Shown here piece by piece: positions 9,414 to 17,127 of a DNA stretch of 64,000 nucleotides. The notes under the pieces were generated by a model that ran no database searches, was not told the origin of the DNA, and saw only the letters and a program-made list of their open reading frames with translations. Every line of letters begins with the position of its first letter. The stretch's first letter is position 1. A program made the translations under genes and the position numbers. Source of the DNA: Acidobacteriota bacterium (GTDB taxonomy: Bacteria > Acidobacteriota > Vicinamibacteria > Vicinamibacterales > UBA2999); the NCBI GenBank assembly GCA_030697165.1, contig JAUYQQ010000011.1:62001-126000 (forward strand), read 5' to 3'.

Positions 9414-9929
9414 TTAGTCCTGCGCCTTGGGCCGGCCCGCCCGTTTGGCGTGCAGGCGCTCTTCGACAATCGGCGGCACCAGGCCATCGATCTTGCCGTT
9501 CAACATGAACACTTCCTTGATCAACCGCGAGCTGATGTAGGTGTACTGCTCGGCCGGCATCATGAAGACCGTCTCGATCTCGGGCGCCAGGTGGCGATTC
9601 ATCAGCGCCATCTGGAACTCGTACTCGAAGTCCGACACAGCGCGCAGGCCGCGCACCAGCACCGACGCGTTCTTGCGGTGGGCGTAGTCGACCAGCAGGC
9701 CGTCGAAGGTCTCGACCTGCACGTTGGGCCGCCCCTTGAACACATCCTCGATCAACGCCACGCGCTCCGATTCCGAGAACAGCGGCGTCTTCTCGGCATT
9801 GGCCAGGATTGCGACGATGATCCGGTCGAAGATCCGCGCCCCACGATCGATGATGTCGACGTGCCCGTTGGTCAGCGGATCGAACGACCCCGGGTAGATG
9901 GCGATGCGTGGCGAGTGCTGGATGGTCAT
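9414..9929 (-). CDS. coaD: Pantetheine-phosphate adenylyltransferase
   Basis: 171-residue enzyme that adds AMP from ATP to 4'-phosphopantetheine, the penultimate step of coenzyme A synthesis. The nucleotidyltransferase signature YPGSFDPLTNGHVDII lies at residues 12-27, VRGLRAVSDFEYE near 92-104, and the C-terminal YISSRLIKEV near 127-136 matches the ISST/S-x-I-R/K motif. Normal length is about 160; the Lys/Arg-rich tail is slightly long. Its start overlaps the end of rsmD by 4 bp (9926-9929), so the two are translationally coupled, a common pairing in bacteria. Confidence 0.97.
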   Translation of the reverse strand: MTIQHSPRIAIYPGSFDPLTNGHVDIIDRGARIFDRIIVAILANAEKTPLFSESERVALIEDVFKGRPNVQVETFDGLLVDYAHRKNASVLVRGLRAVSDFEYEFQMALMNRHLAPEIETVFMMPAEQYTYISSRLIKEVFMLNGKIDGLVPPIVEERLHAKRAGRPKAQD

Positions 9930-10459
9930 GAGTAGAAGCTCAAGGCGCTGTCGCCCGATTTAACGGTGCGGGTCACGGTCAATCCGTCCGGAGCCGGCGG
10001 CGTGACGCGCGCGGCATGCTCGAGGATCAGCACCGCGCCCGGCTGGCGCTGGCTGGCCGCGTCGCGAACCGCGCTGGCGAGCGCCGGGTAGTCGTACGGC
10101 GGATCGAGCACGATGATGTCGAACGGGCCACCGGGCAGCGGCTGCGCCAGTGCGCGCGCTACGGAATCGCGGATGATAGCACAGCGCTTTTCCTCGCCGC
10201 AGCGCGCGCGATTCTCTTCGATCAGCTGAACCGCCCGGCGATCCTGTTCCACGCAGGTCGCCGCCGCCGCGCCACGGCTGAGCGCCTCGAGCGCAATCGC
10301 GCCGGTGCCGGCGAACACGTCGAGCACCCGGGCGTCCACGACATGGGGCGCGATGATATTGAACAAGGTCTCTCGCAGCTTATCCGAAGTCGGGCGCAGG
10401 CCGTCCCACTTTGGTGCCTTGAGTCCCCTGCCCTTGTTCGTGCCGGCGATGATCCGCAT
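9926..10459 (-). CDS. rsmD: 16S rRNA (guanine(966)-N2)-methyltransferase
   Basis: 177-residue SAM-dependent methyltransferase for G966 of 16S rRNA. Begins MRIIAGTNKGRGL, has RPTSDKLRETLFNI near residues 22-35, the SAM-binding VLDVFAGTGAIALEALSRGA near 44-63, and the catalytic LDPPYDYP near 118-125. Length is normal. It overlaps coaD by 4 bp and lies just downstream of recG, separated by a REP-like doublet. Confidence 0.96.
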   Translation of the reverse strand: MRIIAGTNKGRGLKAPKWDGLRPTSDKLRETLFNIIAPHVVDARVLDVFAGTGAIALEALSRGAAAATCVEQDRRAVQLIEENRARCGEEKRCAIIRDSVARALAQPLPGGPFDIIVLDPPYDYPALASAVRDAASQRQPGAVLILEHAARVTPPAPDGLTVTRTVKSGDSALSFYS

Positions 10460-10471
10460 TCCTCAATCCAT

Positions 10472-10523
10472 GGTCGCACTAAAGTGCGACCCTACGGTCG
10501 TAGGGGCGTGCTTTAGCGCGCCC
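10472..10523. repeat. REP-like hairpin doublet (CTAC/GTAG type)
   Basis: GGTCGCAC-TAAA-GTGCGACC (10472-10491) followed by CTACGG, then CGTAG and the inverted hairpin GGGCGTGC-TTTA-GCGCGCCC (10504-10523, one G-T pair). Head-to-head arrangement, same design as 4414-4470. It fills the space between recG and rsmD. Confidence 0.8.
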
Positions 10524-10524
10524 G

Positions 10525-12657
10525 TCAGCCAACGGTGATCAGTCCGAACTGGCGCTGCCAGACGCTGCGCACATACTCCTGCTGCGCCTCCGTCAGGGTG
10601 CCCCCGTCAACGCGGACGCGGGCCTCTTCGTACGCCCGCTCCAGCAAGTCGACATCACGCGTCAGGTCGCCCGCGCGCAACGTCGGCAAGCCGGACTGGC
10701 GCGTGCCGAAGAAATCTCCTGGACCGCGCAACTGCAAGTCGCGCTCGGCAATCACGAACCCGTCCGACGTGTCCGCCATCGCCTTCAGCCGCGCCCGCGC
10801 TTCGTCCGTCCACGGCGCCTGGTATAGCAGGACGCAGGTCGAGGCGTGCTCGCCGCGGCCGATCCGCCCACGCAACTGGTGGAGTTGCGACAGCCCGAAT
10901 CTCTCGGCGTGCTCCACCACTATCAGCGTGGCGTTGGCGACGTCCACGCCGACCTCGACGACGGTGGTCGAGACCAGCAACTGGAGGGCGCCGCTGGTGA
11001 AGGCGTGCATGACCCGTTCCTTCTCGTCGCCCTTCATGCGTCCATGCAGCAGCGATACCGTGAACTCCGGGAACACCCGGGTGAGTTCCTCGGCCATCGC
11101 GGTGGCGGCCTTCAAATCGATCTTCTCCGACTCCTCGACCAGCGGGTAGATCACGTAGACCTGGCGTCCCCGCCGGATCTCGTCGCGGATCATCTGGTAC
11201 ACCTCGTCTCGACGCGAGTCGGCCTTGACGAGGGTGCGCACCGGCTGTCGGCCCGGCGGCAGGCCGCGGATCACCGACACTTCCATGTCGCCGCACTCGG
11301 TGAGCGCCAGCGTCCGTGGAATCGGCGTCGCGGTCATCACCAGCACGTCGGGGTTCAGTCCCTTGGCGGCCAGGGTGCCGCGCTGGACGACGCCGAAGCG
11401 ATGCTGCTCGTCGATCACCGCCAGCGCCAGGGCCTTGAACTTGACGTGGTCCTGGACCAGGGCCTGCGTCCCGACCACCAGGTTGATCTCGCCGCGCTCG
11501 ATCGCCGGCAACAAGTCGCGCCGCGTGGCGGCGGTGACGCGGCCGGTGAGCAGGGCGGTGCGGTACGGCCGGCCGTCAAGCACCTTCACGATCGTCCGGT
11601 AGTGCTGCTCGGCCAGAATCTCGGTGGGCGCCATCACGGCCACCTGGAACCCGTTCTCCATCGCCACCACCGCCGCGAGCACGGCGACAATGGTCTTGCC
11701 CGCGCCGACGTCGCCCTGCAGCAGCCGCTGCATCGGCCACGGGCGCTGCAGGTCGGTGACGATTTCGAGCAAGGCATCGCGCTGGCCCGGCGTGAGCTTG
11801 AACGGCAGCACCGCGCGCGCGCACTCGCGAATGCGGTCGTCCACCACGCACACCAGCCCCTTGCGGACCTGCGCGTTCTCGTGGCGCCGCAGGGCCAGGC
11901 CCGTCTGGAACACGAAGAAGTCTTCAAAGATCAGCCGGCGCTGCGCCGGCGTCGCGAAGGCATTGAGCGCGTCAACCGGCGTGCTCGCGTCGGGAAAATG
12001 CGCCTGCCACAACGCGTCGCGCCGCGACGGCCACTGCTCTTTCGCCAAAATATCCAGGGGCACGGGATCGAACCCGTCCGGCGTCATTTGCTCGAGCGCC
12101 TGCCACACGAAGCGGCGCTGCATGTTGGGCGTGACGCTGCCGGTGCGCTCGTAGACGGGGACGATGCGCCCGGTATGCAGCGTGTCAATATCCCGACTCC
12201 CGACTCCCGGTTCCCGACTCCCGTCAGGCTCTGCCGTGTCCTTGATGATCTCGAACTCGGGGTCGGTGATCTGCAACCCGCGCGAGCCCCAGAACTCCAC
12301 CTTGCCGAACAACACCAGGCGCTGGTGAGGCCGAATCACGTCCTTGAGGAATGCCTGGTTCGGCCAGACCACCTGGATCTGCCCGCTCGGATCCTGCACG
12401 AGCGCCTGGAACAGCCGGAAGCCGGGCCGGCGGGTCTGGGCCAGGCCGGCGTTCAGCACTTCCCCGCTGATCGCCGCGGTCATGCCCGGGCGTAACGAGA
12501 TGATGGCCTGGAGCTTGCTGCGGTCTTCGTAGCGGCGGGGAAAGCGGAACAGCAGGTCCTCGACGGTGTGCAGGCCCGCCTTCTTCAAGTCGGCGGCCTT
12601 GCGCGGGCCGACGCCCTTCAGGAACTGCAGGGGCAGCTGGAGGACATCCTCGGCCAC
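10525..12657 (-). CDS. recG: ATP-dependent DNA helicase RecG
   Basis: 710-residue branched-DNA helicase that regresses stalled forks and processes Holliday junctions. Residues 5-55 hold a helix-hairpin-helix-like start (FLKGVGPRKAADLKKAGL), 60-150 the OB-fold wedge, about 265-460 the first motor domain with Walker A GDVGAGKT and the RecG-specific box DEQHRFG, and about 470-650 the second motor domain with QLRGRIGRG. Between the wedge and LHTGRIVPVY lies a segment PDGSREPGVGSRDIDT encoded by a 7-bp tandem tract (12191-12225), absent from typical RecG. GTG start five bases after the preceding gene, so the two form an operon. Confidence 0.97.
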   Translation of the reverse strand: MAEDVLQLPLQFLKGVGPRKAADLKKAGLHTVEDLLFRFPRRYEDRSKLQAIISLRPGMTAAISGEVLNAGLAQTRRPGFRLFQALVQDPSGQIQVVWPNQAFLKDVIRPHQRLVLFGKVEFWGSRGLQITDPEFEIIKDTAEPDGSREPGVGSRDIDTLHTGRIVPVYERTGSVTPNMQRRFVWQALEQMTPDGFDPVPLDILAKEQWPSRRDALWQAHFPDASTPVDALNAFATPAQRRLIFEDFFVFQTGLALRRHENAQVRKGLVCVVDDRIRECARAVLPFKLTPGQRDALLEIVTDLQRPWPMQRLLQGDVGAGKTIVAVLAAVVAMENGFQVAVMAPTEILAEQHYRTIVKVLDGRPYRTALLTGRVTAATRRDLLPAIERGEINLVVGTQALVQDHVKFKALALAVIDEQHRFGVVQRGTLAAKGLNPDVLVMTATPIPRTLALTECGDMEVSVIRGLPPGRQPVRTLVKADSRRDEVYQMIRDEIRRGRQVYVIYPLVEESEKIDLKAATAMAEELTRVFPEFTVSLLHGRMKGDEKERVMHAFTSGALQLLVSTTVVEVGVDVANATLIVVEHAERFGLSQLHQLRGRIGRGEHASTCVLLYQAPWTDEARARLKAMADTSDGFVIAERDLQLRGPGDFFGTRQSGLPTLRAGDLTRDVDLLERAYEEARVRVDGGTLTEAQQEYVRSVWQRQFGLITVG
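12191..12225. repeat. 7-bp tandem tract inside recG
   Basis: Five 7-mers in a row (TCCCGAC, TCCCGAC, TCCCGGT, TCCCGAC, TCCCGTC). Five units total 35 bp, so the reading frame is kept only together with flanking changes. The tract resembles intergenic ones elsewhere in the window and encodes an apparently unstructured loop in RecG. Confidence 0.8.
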
Positions 12658-12662
12658 AAGCG

Positions 12663-13253
12663 CTATTGCACGACGGTGAAACGGCCGGCCGCGACGTCGA
12701 TGCGCCGGATCTCGGCCGGCAGTTCGAACGTGTCGTCGATCGACGACCCCTGCGGATTGTCTTTGGTGCGGGTGAAGTAGTTGACCATCTGCGCGAGCAG
12801 CGACTTGGGCACCGGAATGCCGCTGACGTCGGCGCGCTCGAGCTCGAAGCGGCCCTTGCCATCGGCGGTGACAATGCGGCCGACCGCGCTCACGGGCAGC
12901 TTGCCGGTGAGGTAACTGGTCGGATCGAACCAGCCGCCGCTGCTCTGCGTCTTACGCACGACATCCAGATCGACCACCGCGGTGCCAGTGACCCGGCCCT
13001 GGCCGTGCATGGTGATGACCGGCTCGGCCAGCCCGATCGGCAGCAGCGGCCCGGACTTGAACCTGAGGTACGAATTGGTTTCGTCCTGGGTGAACTGCGT
13101 GGGACGCGGCGCCTTCGCCTTCGTGTCGGCGTTCGCCTGCACGGTGACGATCTTCTTCTCAAACGACTCGGCAAGCCGGGGCGTCAAGGAAGCGGCGGCA
13201 ATCAGCGTGGTGCCTGCGACCACGCACCCACCAAGAATCAGTCGCGCGCGCAT
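12663..13253 (-). CDS. Conserved secreted protein of unknown function
   Basis: 196-residue protein not assigned to a family. An N-terminal signal-like segment (RLILGGCVVAGTTLIAAASL, residues 4-23) is followed by a soluble domain with beta-strand repeats such as GPLLPIGLAEPVITMHGQG and a C-terminal strand IRRIDVAAGRFTVVQ. The layout resembles lipid-binding or LmeA-like proteins, but that is a guess. Its stop lies five bases before the recG GTG, so it is probably co-transcribed with recG. A cysteine at position 10 is not in a good lipobox. Confidence 0.7.
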   Translation of the reverse strand: MRARLILGGCVVAGTTLIAAASLTPRLAESFEKKIVTVQANADTKAKAPRPTQFTQDETNSYLRFKSGPLLPIGLAEPVITMHGQGRVTGTAVVDLDVVRKTQSSGGWFDPTSYLTGKLPVSAVGRIVTADGKGRFELERADVSGIPVPKSLLAQMVNYFTRTKDNPQGSSIDDTFELPAEIRRIDVAAGRFTVVQ

Positions 13254-13346
13254 GCTCTATTCTACCCGCCTTCGCGACCCAATGGTCGCTACGGCGCGGC
13301 AGGCCCGCCTTCCCGCCGGGATTTGTCGCGCCGAAGCTCGACCCGG
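13254..13346. other. Intergenic region with degenerate REP-like sequence
   Basis: Contains GCGACC-CAAT-GGTCGC followed by CTACGGCG at about 13274-13297, a hairpin followed by CTAC like the REP-like family but with a CAAT loop, then GC-rich sequence without a T-run. No gene is seen. Confidence 0.5.
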
Positions 13347-13928
13347 TCAGTTGAGCGGAGGCGGACGCCGAACCGGCGGATTTCCTGGCTGAGCATTGGG
13401 ACGGTTCTGCTGGCGGGCCCGCATCAGCAGCTCGATCTTGCGGCGCTCGATCTGCTCCTCGAAGATGCGGAAGCGCGCCTGTTGCCGGATGTCGAGCACT
13501 TCGTCGAGCGCGGTGTACGCCTTGCGCAGCTCGGCCGCGGTGCGCGACTCGAGTTCCTGCAGCGCGGCCAGCCGCTCCGTGATCATCGCGTCCTCGCTGC
13601 GCACGGGCTGCTGGCGCGGGTTGGTCAGGCGCTGCAGTTCGCCCATCAAGCGAAAGCGCTCCTGCTGATTGCTGCGGCGGGTCTCCTGCAGCGCCCGCAG
13701 GCGCGTCAGGAACCGCGGATACTGCTCGTCGGTGAGCGACAGCGCCTGCTGCGCCTCCATCACCAGGTACGCGTCGAACAGCTTCTGGATCTCGCCCGGC
13801 GTCATGTCGCTGTGGTCGAGTCCGGGCAGCGGTTGGCGGCCCGGCTGGGCCTGGTACTCCTGCGCCGACGCGCTGGTCGACAGCGCAGTCAGCAACACGA
13901 CGGCGAGCACGATTCGTGGGGTGTTCAT
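13347..13928 (-). CDS. CpxP/Spy-like periplasmic protein
   Basis: 193-residue secreted protein: signal peptide at residues 1-23 (cleavage near STSASAQEY), then an all-helical domain with LSLTDEQYPRFLTRLRALQE (the LTxxQ motif of the Spy/CpxP fold) and a long charged helix ending RRKIELLMRARQQNR. The Pro-rich tail is probably disordered. It overlaps the anti-sigma gene by 4 bp (ATGA), making it the third gene of an ECF operon, which suggests a periplasmic sensor or chaperone in an envelope-stress circuit. Role inferred from fold and context. Confidence 0.75.
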   Translation of the reverse strand: MNTPRIVLAVVLLTALSTSASAQEYQAQPGRQPLPGLDHSDMTPGEIQKLFDAYLVMEAQQALSLTDEQYPRFLTRLRALQETRRSNQQERFRLMGELQRLTNPRQQPVRSEDAMITERLAALQELESRTAAELRKAYTALDEVLDIRQQARFRIFEEQIERRKIELLMRARQQNRPNAQPGNPPVRRPPPLN

Positions 13929-14494
13929 GACTTGGCTCGCGTCAGTTCCGCCATCAATAGACGGGTGAGTTCCTGTTGTTCGGTGGCAGTCAGATCGAGC
14001 ACCGCGAGGTCGGCAGCGCCCGGGGCGACCCCCAGTCCGGCCAACATGGCGGTGTCCCAGTCGAGGTCGCCGACCAGGTCGGCGACGAGGGCGAACCCCT
14101 CGTCTACCCGGTCGGTGCTGTCGGTCTCGGCAGGTTCGGTCGCGATCGCGACGGCCGCAGGCATTGCCTGCGGCCGCGGCAAGGCCACGCCGAGCGTCAG
14201 CACGAGCAGGGCGAGGGCGCCGATTGGCGCGAGCACGGGCCAGCGCATCCACTGGCGCCAGCCGCCGGCCACCTGCGGCTCGGCGTCGATCGCGGTCCGC
14301 ACGCGCTCGGACAGGTGCGACCAGAAGAGCGGCGACGGCTCGGGCACGGCCACGGCGAGCGCCTCGCCCAGCACGGTGGCGAGGTCGGCCGCTTGCTGCC
14401 GGCAGGCGTCGCAGGTGTCGAGGTGCTGCTGACGCGCCGGGTCGAGCGTCCCTTCGGCGGCGTCGAGCAGTTCGTCGGAAGTCAGATGGTTCAT
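13925..14494 (-). CDS. Zinc-finger anti-sigma factor
   Basis: 189-residue single-pass membrane anti-sigma factor. The N-terminal cytoplasmic domain carries the ZAS motif H-x3-C-x2-C (HLDTCDACRQQA, about residues 25-36), a membrane helix lies near residues 88-108 (VLAPIGALALLVLTLGVAL), and the rest is an acidic periplasmic tail. It overlaps the sigma gene upstream and the CpxP-like gene downstream by 4 bp each. Expected to hold the ECF sigma factor inactive until an envelope signal is sensed. Confidence 0.9.
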   Translation of the reverse strand: MNHLTSDELLDAAEGTLDPARQQHLDTCDACRQQAADLATVLGEALAVAVPEPSPLFWSHLSERVRTAIDAEPQVAGGWRQWMRWPVLAPIGALALLVLTLGVALPRPQAMPAAVAIATEPAETDSTDRVDEGFALVADLVGDLDWDTAMLAGLGVAPGAADLAVLDLTATEQQELTRLLMAELTRAKS

Positions 14495-15144
14495 GGTTCG
14501 TTCCCGAGAATCTTCTTCAAGTTGGCCAACGCGTGAAAGAAGTTGGCCTTGGTGGCGCCGACTGAGCTGCCGAGGATATCGGCGATCTGCTGGTGCGACA
14601 ACTCGTGGTACGCCCGCAGGATTAACGTGGCGCGCTGCTTCTTCGGCAGCGAAGCAATCGCCTTGCGAACCGCCGTCGCGCGCTCTTCGCGCAGCAGCGC
14701 CGACTGCGCGCCTTCGATGCGGGTGTCTTCGAAGTGATCGGTCGACTCGATCGGATCGGTGGCCGGGGCCTTCGCGCTCACGCGGTTCAAGCACACATTC
14801 ACCGCGATGCGATAGAGCCACGTCGGCAGCGCCGACTGGCCCTTGAAGGTCTTGATGCCGCGCCACGCGCGCACGAACGATTCCTGCGCGAGGTCGCTGG
14901 CATCCTCGTGATTGCCCGCGAACCGGTAGCAGACCTGGTAGACGGTCCGGCGGTGGCGCTCGACGATCACGTCGAACGCGCCGCACTGGCCCTCGGCCGA
15001 CGCCGTCACCAGCGCCCCATCGTCCAGGGCGCTGTACTCGGTGGCGACGACGGTGATGGCGTCAGCGGGGGTCACCACCGTGACCGTCCACCGGGTGTCA
15101 GCCGCCGGGGGCCATGCGTTACGAACAGCCGATCCATGTGTCAT
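14491..15144 (-). CDS. ECF-family RNA polymerase sigma factor
   Basis: 217-residue ECF sigma factor. Region 2 is clear at about residues 55-125 (AFDVIVERHRRTVYQVCYRF, DASDLAQESFVRAW, TWLYRIAVNVCLNR) and region 4 at about 155-210 (LPKKQRATLILRAYHELSHQ, IADILGSSVGATKANFFHAL). The ATG at 15144 has AGAGGA eight bases upstream, supporting a roughly 40-residue N-terminal extension before region 2. First gene of the sigma/anti-sigma/CpxP-like operon, transcribed away from lexA. Likely autoregulated. Confidence 0.94.
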   Translation of the reverse strand: MTHGSAVRNAWPPAADTRWTVTVVTPADAITVVATEYSALDDGALVTASAEGQCGAFDVIVERHRRTVYQVCYRFAGNHEDASDLAQESFVRAWRGIKTFKGQSALPTWLYRIAVNVCLNRVSAKAPATDPIESTDHFEDTRIEGAQSALLREERATAVRKAIASLPKKQRATLILRAYHELSHQQIADILGSSVGATKANFFHALANLKKILGNEP

Positions 15145-15236
15145 GACCGCGGTCCTCTGCTGTAGGAATTAGACCGGCAGCGGGGCGGAAGGTTGAATCA
15201 GTATGCGGCAAGCCGCCCGTGCGTGACCGCACCGGG

Positions 15237-15265
15237 TTGACTTTCGCCTCCTGTTTGCTTACGCT
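15237..15265 (+). promoter_or_regulatory. Candidate lexA promoter
   Basis: TTGACT (15237-15242), 17-bp spacer, TACGCT (15260-15265). A short palindrome CCTG-TT-CAGG at 15267-15276 overlaps the expected start of transcription and could be part of an operator, but no known LexA box consensus is recognised. The leader to the ATG at 15316 would be about 45 nt. Confidence 0.55.
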
Positions 15266-15315
15266 TCCTGTTCAGGGCGAAGAAACGGAGCAACCCGACA
15301 CCCGGGAGTGCATTT

Positions 15316-15924
15316 ATGCAACCACTCACCAAACGCCAGCGCGAAATTCTCGACTACCTCAACGAGTTCATCCAGCAGCACGGGTACGCCCCGAGCCTGG
15401 AGGAAATCGGCGAACGGTTCAGCCTGTCATCACTGGCCACCGTCCACAAGCACCTCACCAACCTGCAGGAGAAGGGGTTCATCCGCCGCGCGTGGAATCG
15501 CAGCCGGTCGGTTGAGCTCTTGCCCAGCCGATCGGGCGGCCGCGCTGTCGAGCTGCCCATGCTGGGTTACGTGGCGGCTGGTATGCCCATCGAGGCCGTG
15601 GCCGGCACCGAGACGGTGAGCGTGCCCGACTCGCTCATTGCCGGCAAGCGCGACACCTACGTGCTGCGCGTGCGGGGCGAATCCATGATCGACGAGCAGA
15701 TTCGCGACGGCGACTGGGTGGTGGTCGAAGACCGCAAGACCGCCGACAACGGCGACATGGTGATTGCGCTGGTCGATGGCCAGGACGTGACGCTCAAGAA
15801 GTTCTACAAGGAAAGCAACCGCATTCGCTTGCAGCCGGCGAACCCGTCGATGCAGCCGATTTACGTCGACCTCGACGGCGTGCAGATCCAGGGCGTCGTC
15901 GTCGGCGTGATGCGAAAATACTAG
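15316..15924 (+). CDS. lexA: LexA repressor (SOS response)
   Basis: 202-residue SOS repressor/autopeptidase. The N-terminal winged helix (residues 1-65) begins LTKRQREILDYLNEFI and has SLATVHKHLTNLQEKGFI. The self-cleavage Ala-Gly bond is in YVAAGMPIEA (about 91-92), the catalytic Ser is in RGESMIDEQI (about 124-133) and the catalytic Lys in VTLKKFYKE (about 160). Length is standard. GGGAG lies just upstream of the ATG. Binds its own and SOS promoters; cleaved when RecA filaments form. Confidence 0.97.
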   Translation: MQPLTKRQREILDYLNEFIQQHGYAPSLEEIGERFSLSSLATVHKHLTNLQEKGFIRRAWNRSRSVELLPSRSGGRAVELPMLGYVAAGMPIEAVAGTETVSVPDSLIAGKRDTYVLRVRGESMIDEQIRDGDWVVVEDRKTADNGDMVIALVDGQDVTLKKFYKESNRIRLQPANPSMQPIYVDLDGVQIQGVVVGVMRKY

Positions 15925-15930
15925 TTGCTT

Positions 15931-15990
15931 GCCGGGGCGGCACTTCTTGACGGGGTGGCACCTCTTGACGGGGTTGCACGCCTTGCGGGG
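15931..15990. repeat. 18-bp direct repeat cluster
   Basis: Three complete 18-bp units and the start of a fourth directly after lexA: GCCGGGGCGGCACTTCTT, GACGGGGTGGCACCTCTT, GACGGGGTTGCACGCCTT, then GCGGGG. A second cluster with the same unit lies at 27747-27801. No hairpin or coding role is seen. Confidence 0.8.
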
Positions 15991-16026
15991 AGCGAGTGAT
16001 AGCCTATTGCTCAAGCAGGCCCCAAT

Positions 16027-16350
16027 ATGAGCGACCGCAAACAGATCAATTTCACCATCGTTCCCGAAGACGGTGGTTCCGAGCCGCGCACGTACGCCAA
16101 CTTCTGCGCGGTAAATCACACCCCGTTCGACTTCACCCTCACCTTCTGCGAAGTGCAGCCGCTGTCGGAGAAGGAGATTCGCGAGGCCGAGGCCGAGCAC
16201 GTGGTCCGCGCGCCGGTGCGCGCCAAGATCGTGCTGCCGGTGCAGTTCATTCCGACGCTGATCGCGGCGTTGACGGAGAACATGCGCGTCTATTCCGAGT
16301 CGCATCAGCCACCGCCGCCCGTGCCGCCCGGCAAGGGACCAATCCACTAG
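16027..16350 (+). CDS. DUF3467 family protein
   Basis: 107-residue cytoplasmic protein of the DUF3467 family: ending strands QINFTIVPEDGG, YANFCAVNHTPFDFTLTFCEV, and VVLPVQFIPTLIAALTENM-type C-terminal helix are typical. Members are short, single-domain and of unknown function. The tail is proline-rich. Followed 15 bp later by nth, so probably in the same transcript. Two cysteines are visible, but no metal motif. Confidence 0.85.
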   Translation: MSDRKQINFTIVPEDGGSEPRTYANFCAVNHTPFDFTLTFCEVQPLSEKEIREAEAEHVVRAPVRAKIVLPVQFIPTLIAALTENMRVYSESHQPPPPVPPGKGPIH

Positions 16351-16365
16351 CCGCGGCTTCTCCCG

Positions 16366-17127
16366 ATGAAAACAGCCGCTGCGGTCAGTCGTGTGTTCGA
16401 CGGTCTCGACCGGCACTACCCAGACGCGGATACGGAACTGGCCCATCGCAACGCCTTCGAGCTGCTGGTGGCGACCATGCTGTCGGCGCAGTCGACCGAT
16501 GCCCGCGTCAACCTCGTCACGCCGGCGCTGTTCACGCGCTTCCCCGACGCCAGGTCGCTGGCGGCCGCCGGCACGGCGGAGCTCGAGACCCTGATCCACG
16601 CCACCGGCTTCTTCCGCCAGAAGGCCAAGTCGCTGCTTGGCATGGCCGCGATACTGGTCGAGCAACACAAGGGCAAGGTTCCGGCCTCAATGGAGGCGCT
16701 CACGGCCCTGCCCGGCGTCGGGCGCAAGACCGCCAACGTGGTGTTGGGGCACGCCCTCGGCGTCCCCGGACTGCCGGTCGATCGTCACGTGCTGCGGGTC
16801 GCCAACCGGATTGGCCTCGCCCACGGTGATGATCCCGTGAAGGTCGAGGCGCAACTGTGCGAGCAACTGCCGCCGAAGCGGTGGACGCGCGCGTCGGACG
16901 ACTTGATCCTGCACGGCCGCCGCATCTGCAAGCCGAAGCCCAACTGCCCGATCTGCAACGTGCGTAGTGACTGCGACTTCTTTATGTCGGGGGTCGTGAC
17001 CAAGCCTAAGGTCCGCCTAACCACCTCCGCCAAGGCTTCGGCGGTCAAGAAGGCGGACGCCACATCGTCGCCGAAGGTCCGGCTGAAGCCGGACGCTACA
17101 TCGGTGAAGAAGAAGGCGCGGCGATGA
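16366..17127 (+). CDS. nth: Endonuclease III with repeat-encoded C-terminal tail
   Basis: 253-residue DNA glycosylase/AP lyase for oxidised pyrimidines in base-excision repair. Catalytic Lys lies in the helix-hairpin-helix LPGVGRKTANVVL (about residues 114-126), catalytic Asp in LPVDRHVLRV (about 134-143), and the [4Fe-4S] cluster cysteines in CKPKPNCPICNVRSDC (C-x6-C-x2-C-x5-C). The core ends at about residue 205 as in E. coli Nth (211 residues). The extra roughly 45 residues, Lys/Ala-rich and containing KVRLTTSAK and KVRLKPDATS, are encoded by the REP-like elements at 17010-17103. Overlaps the zincin gene by 4 bp. Confidence 0.96.
   Translation: MKTAAAVSRVFDGLDRHYPDADTELAHRNAFELLVATMLSAQSTDARVNLVTPALFTRFPDARSLAAAGTAELETLIHATGFFRQKAKSLLGMAAILVEQHKGKVPASMEALTALPGVGRKTANVVLGHALGVPGLPVDRHVLRVANRIGLAHGDDPVKVEAQLCEQLPPKRWTRASDDLILHGRRICKPKPNCPICNVRSDCDFFMSGVVTKPKVRLTTSAKASAVKKADATSSPKVRLKPDATSVKKKARR
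17010..17103. repeat. Two REP-like elements inside the nth 3' end
   Basis: Element 1: GGTCCGCC (17010) pairs with GGCGGAC (17052-17058), followed by GCCACATCG; its loop is filled by a second hairpin (CCGCC/GGCGG). Element 2: GTCCGGC-TGAA-GCCGGAC followed by GCTACATCG (17077-17103). These match the intergenic elements at 7648 and are read in frame as the Nth tail. Confidence 0.75.

Noticed and set aside
10846-12495. Long plus-strand ORF (549 codons) opposite recG
   Set aside because: Antisense shadow; RecG motifs are intact on the minus strand.
12666-14432. Long plus-strand ORF (588 codons) over the ECF operon and secreted protein
   Set aside because: Spans several minus-strand genes with good motifs; composition is shadow-like.
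15931-15990. CRISPR array
   Set aside because: Units are only 18 bp, adjoin with no spacers and no cas genes are present.
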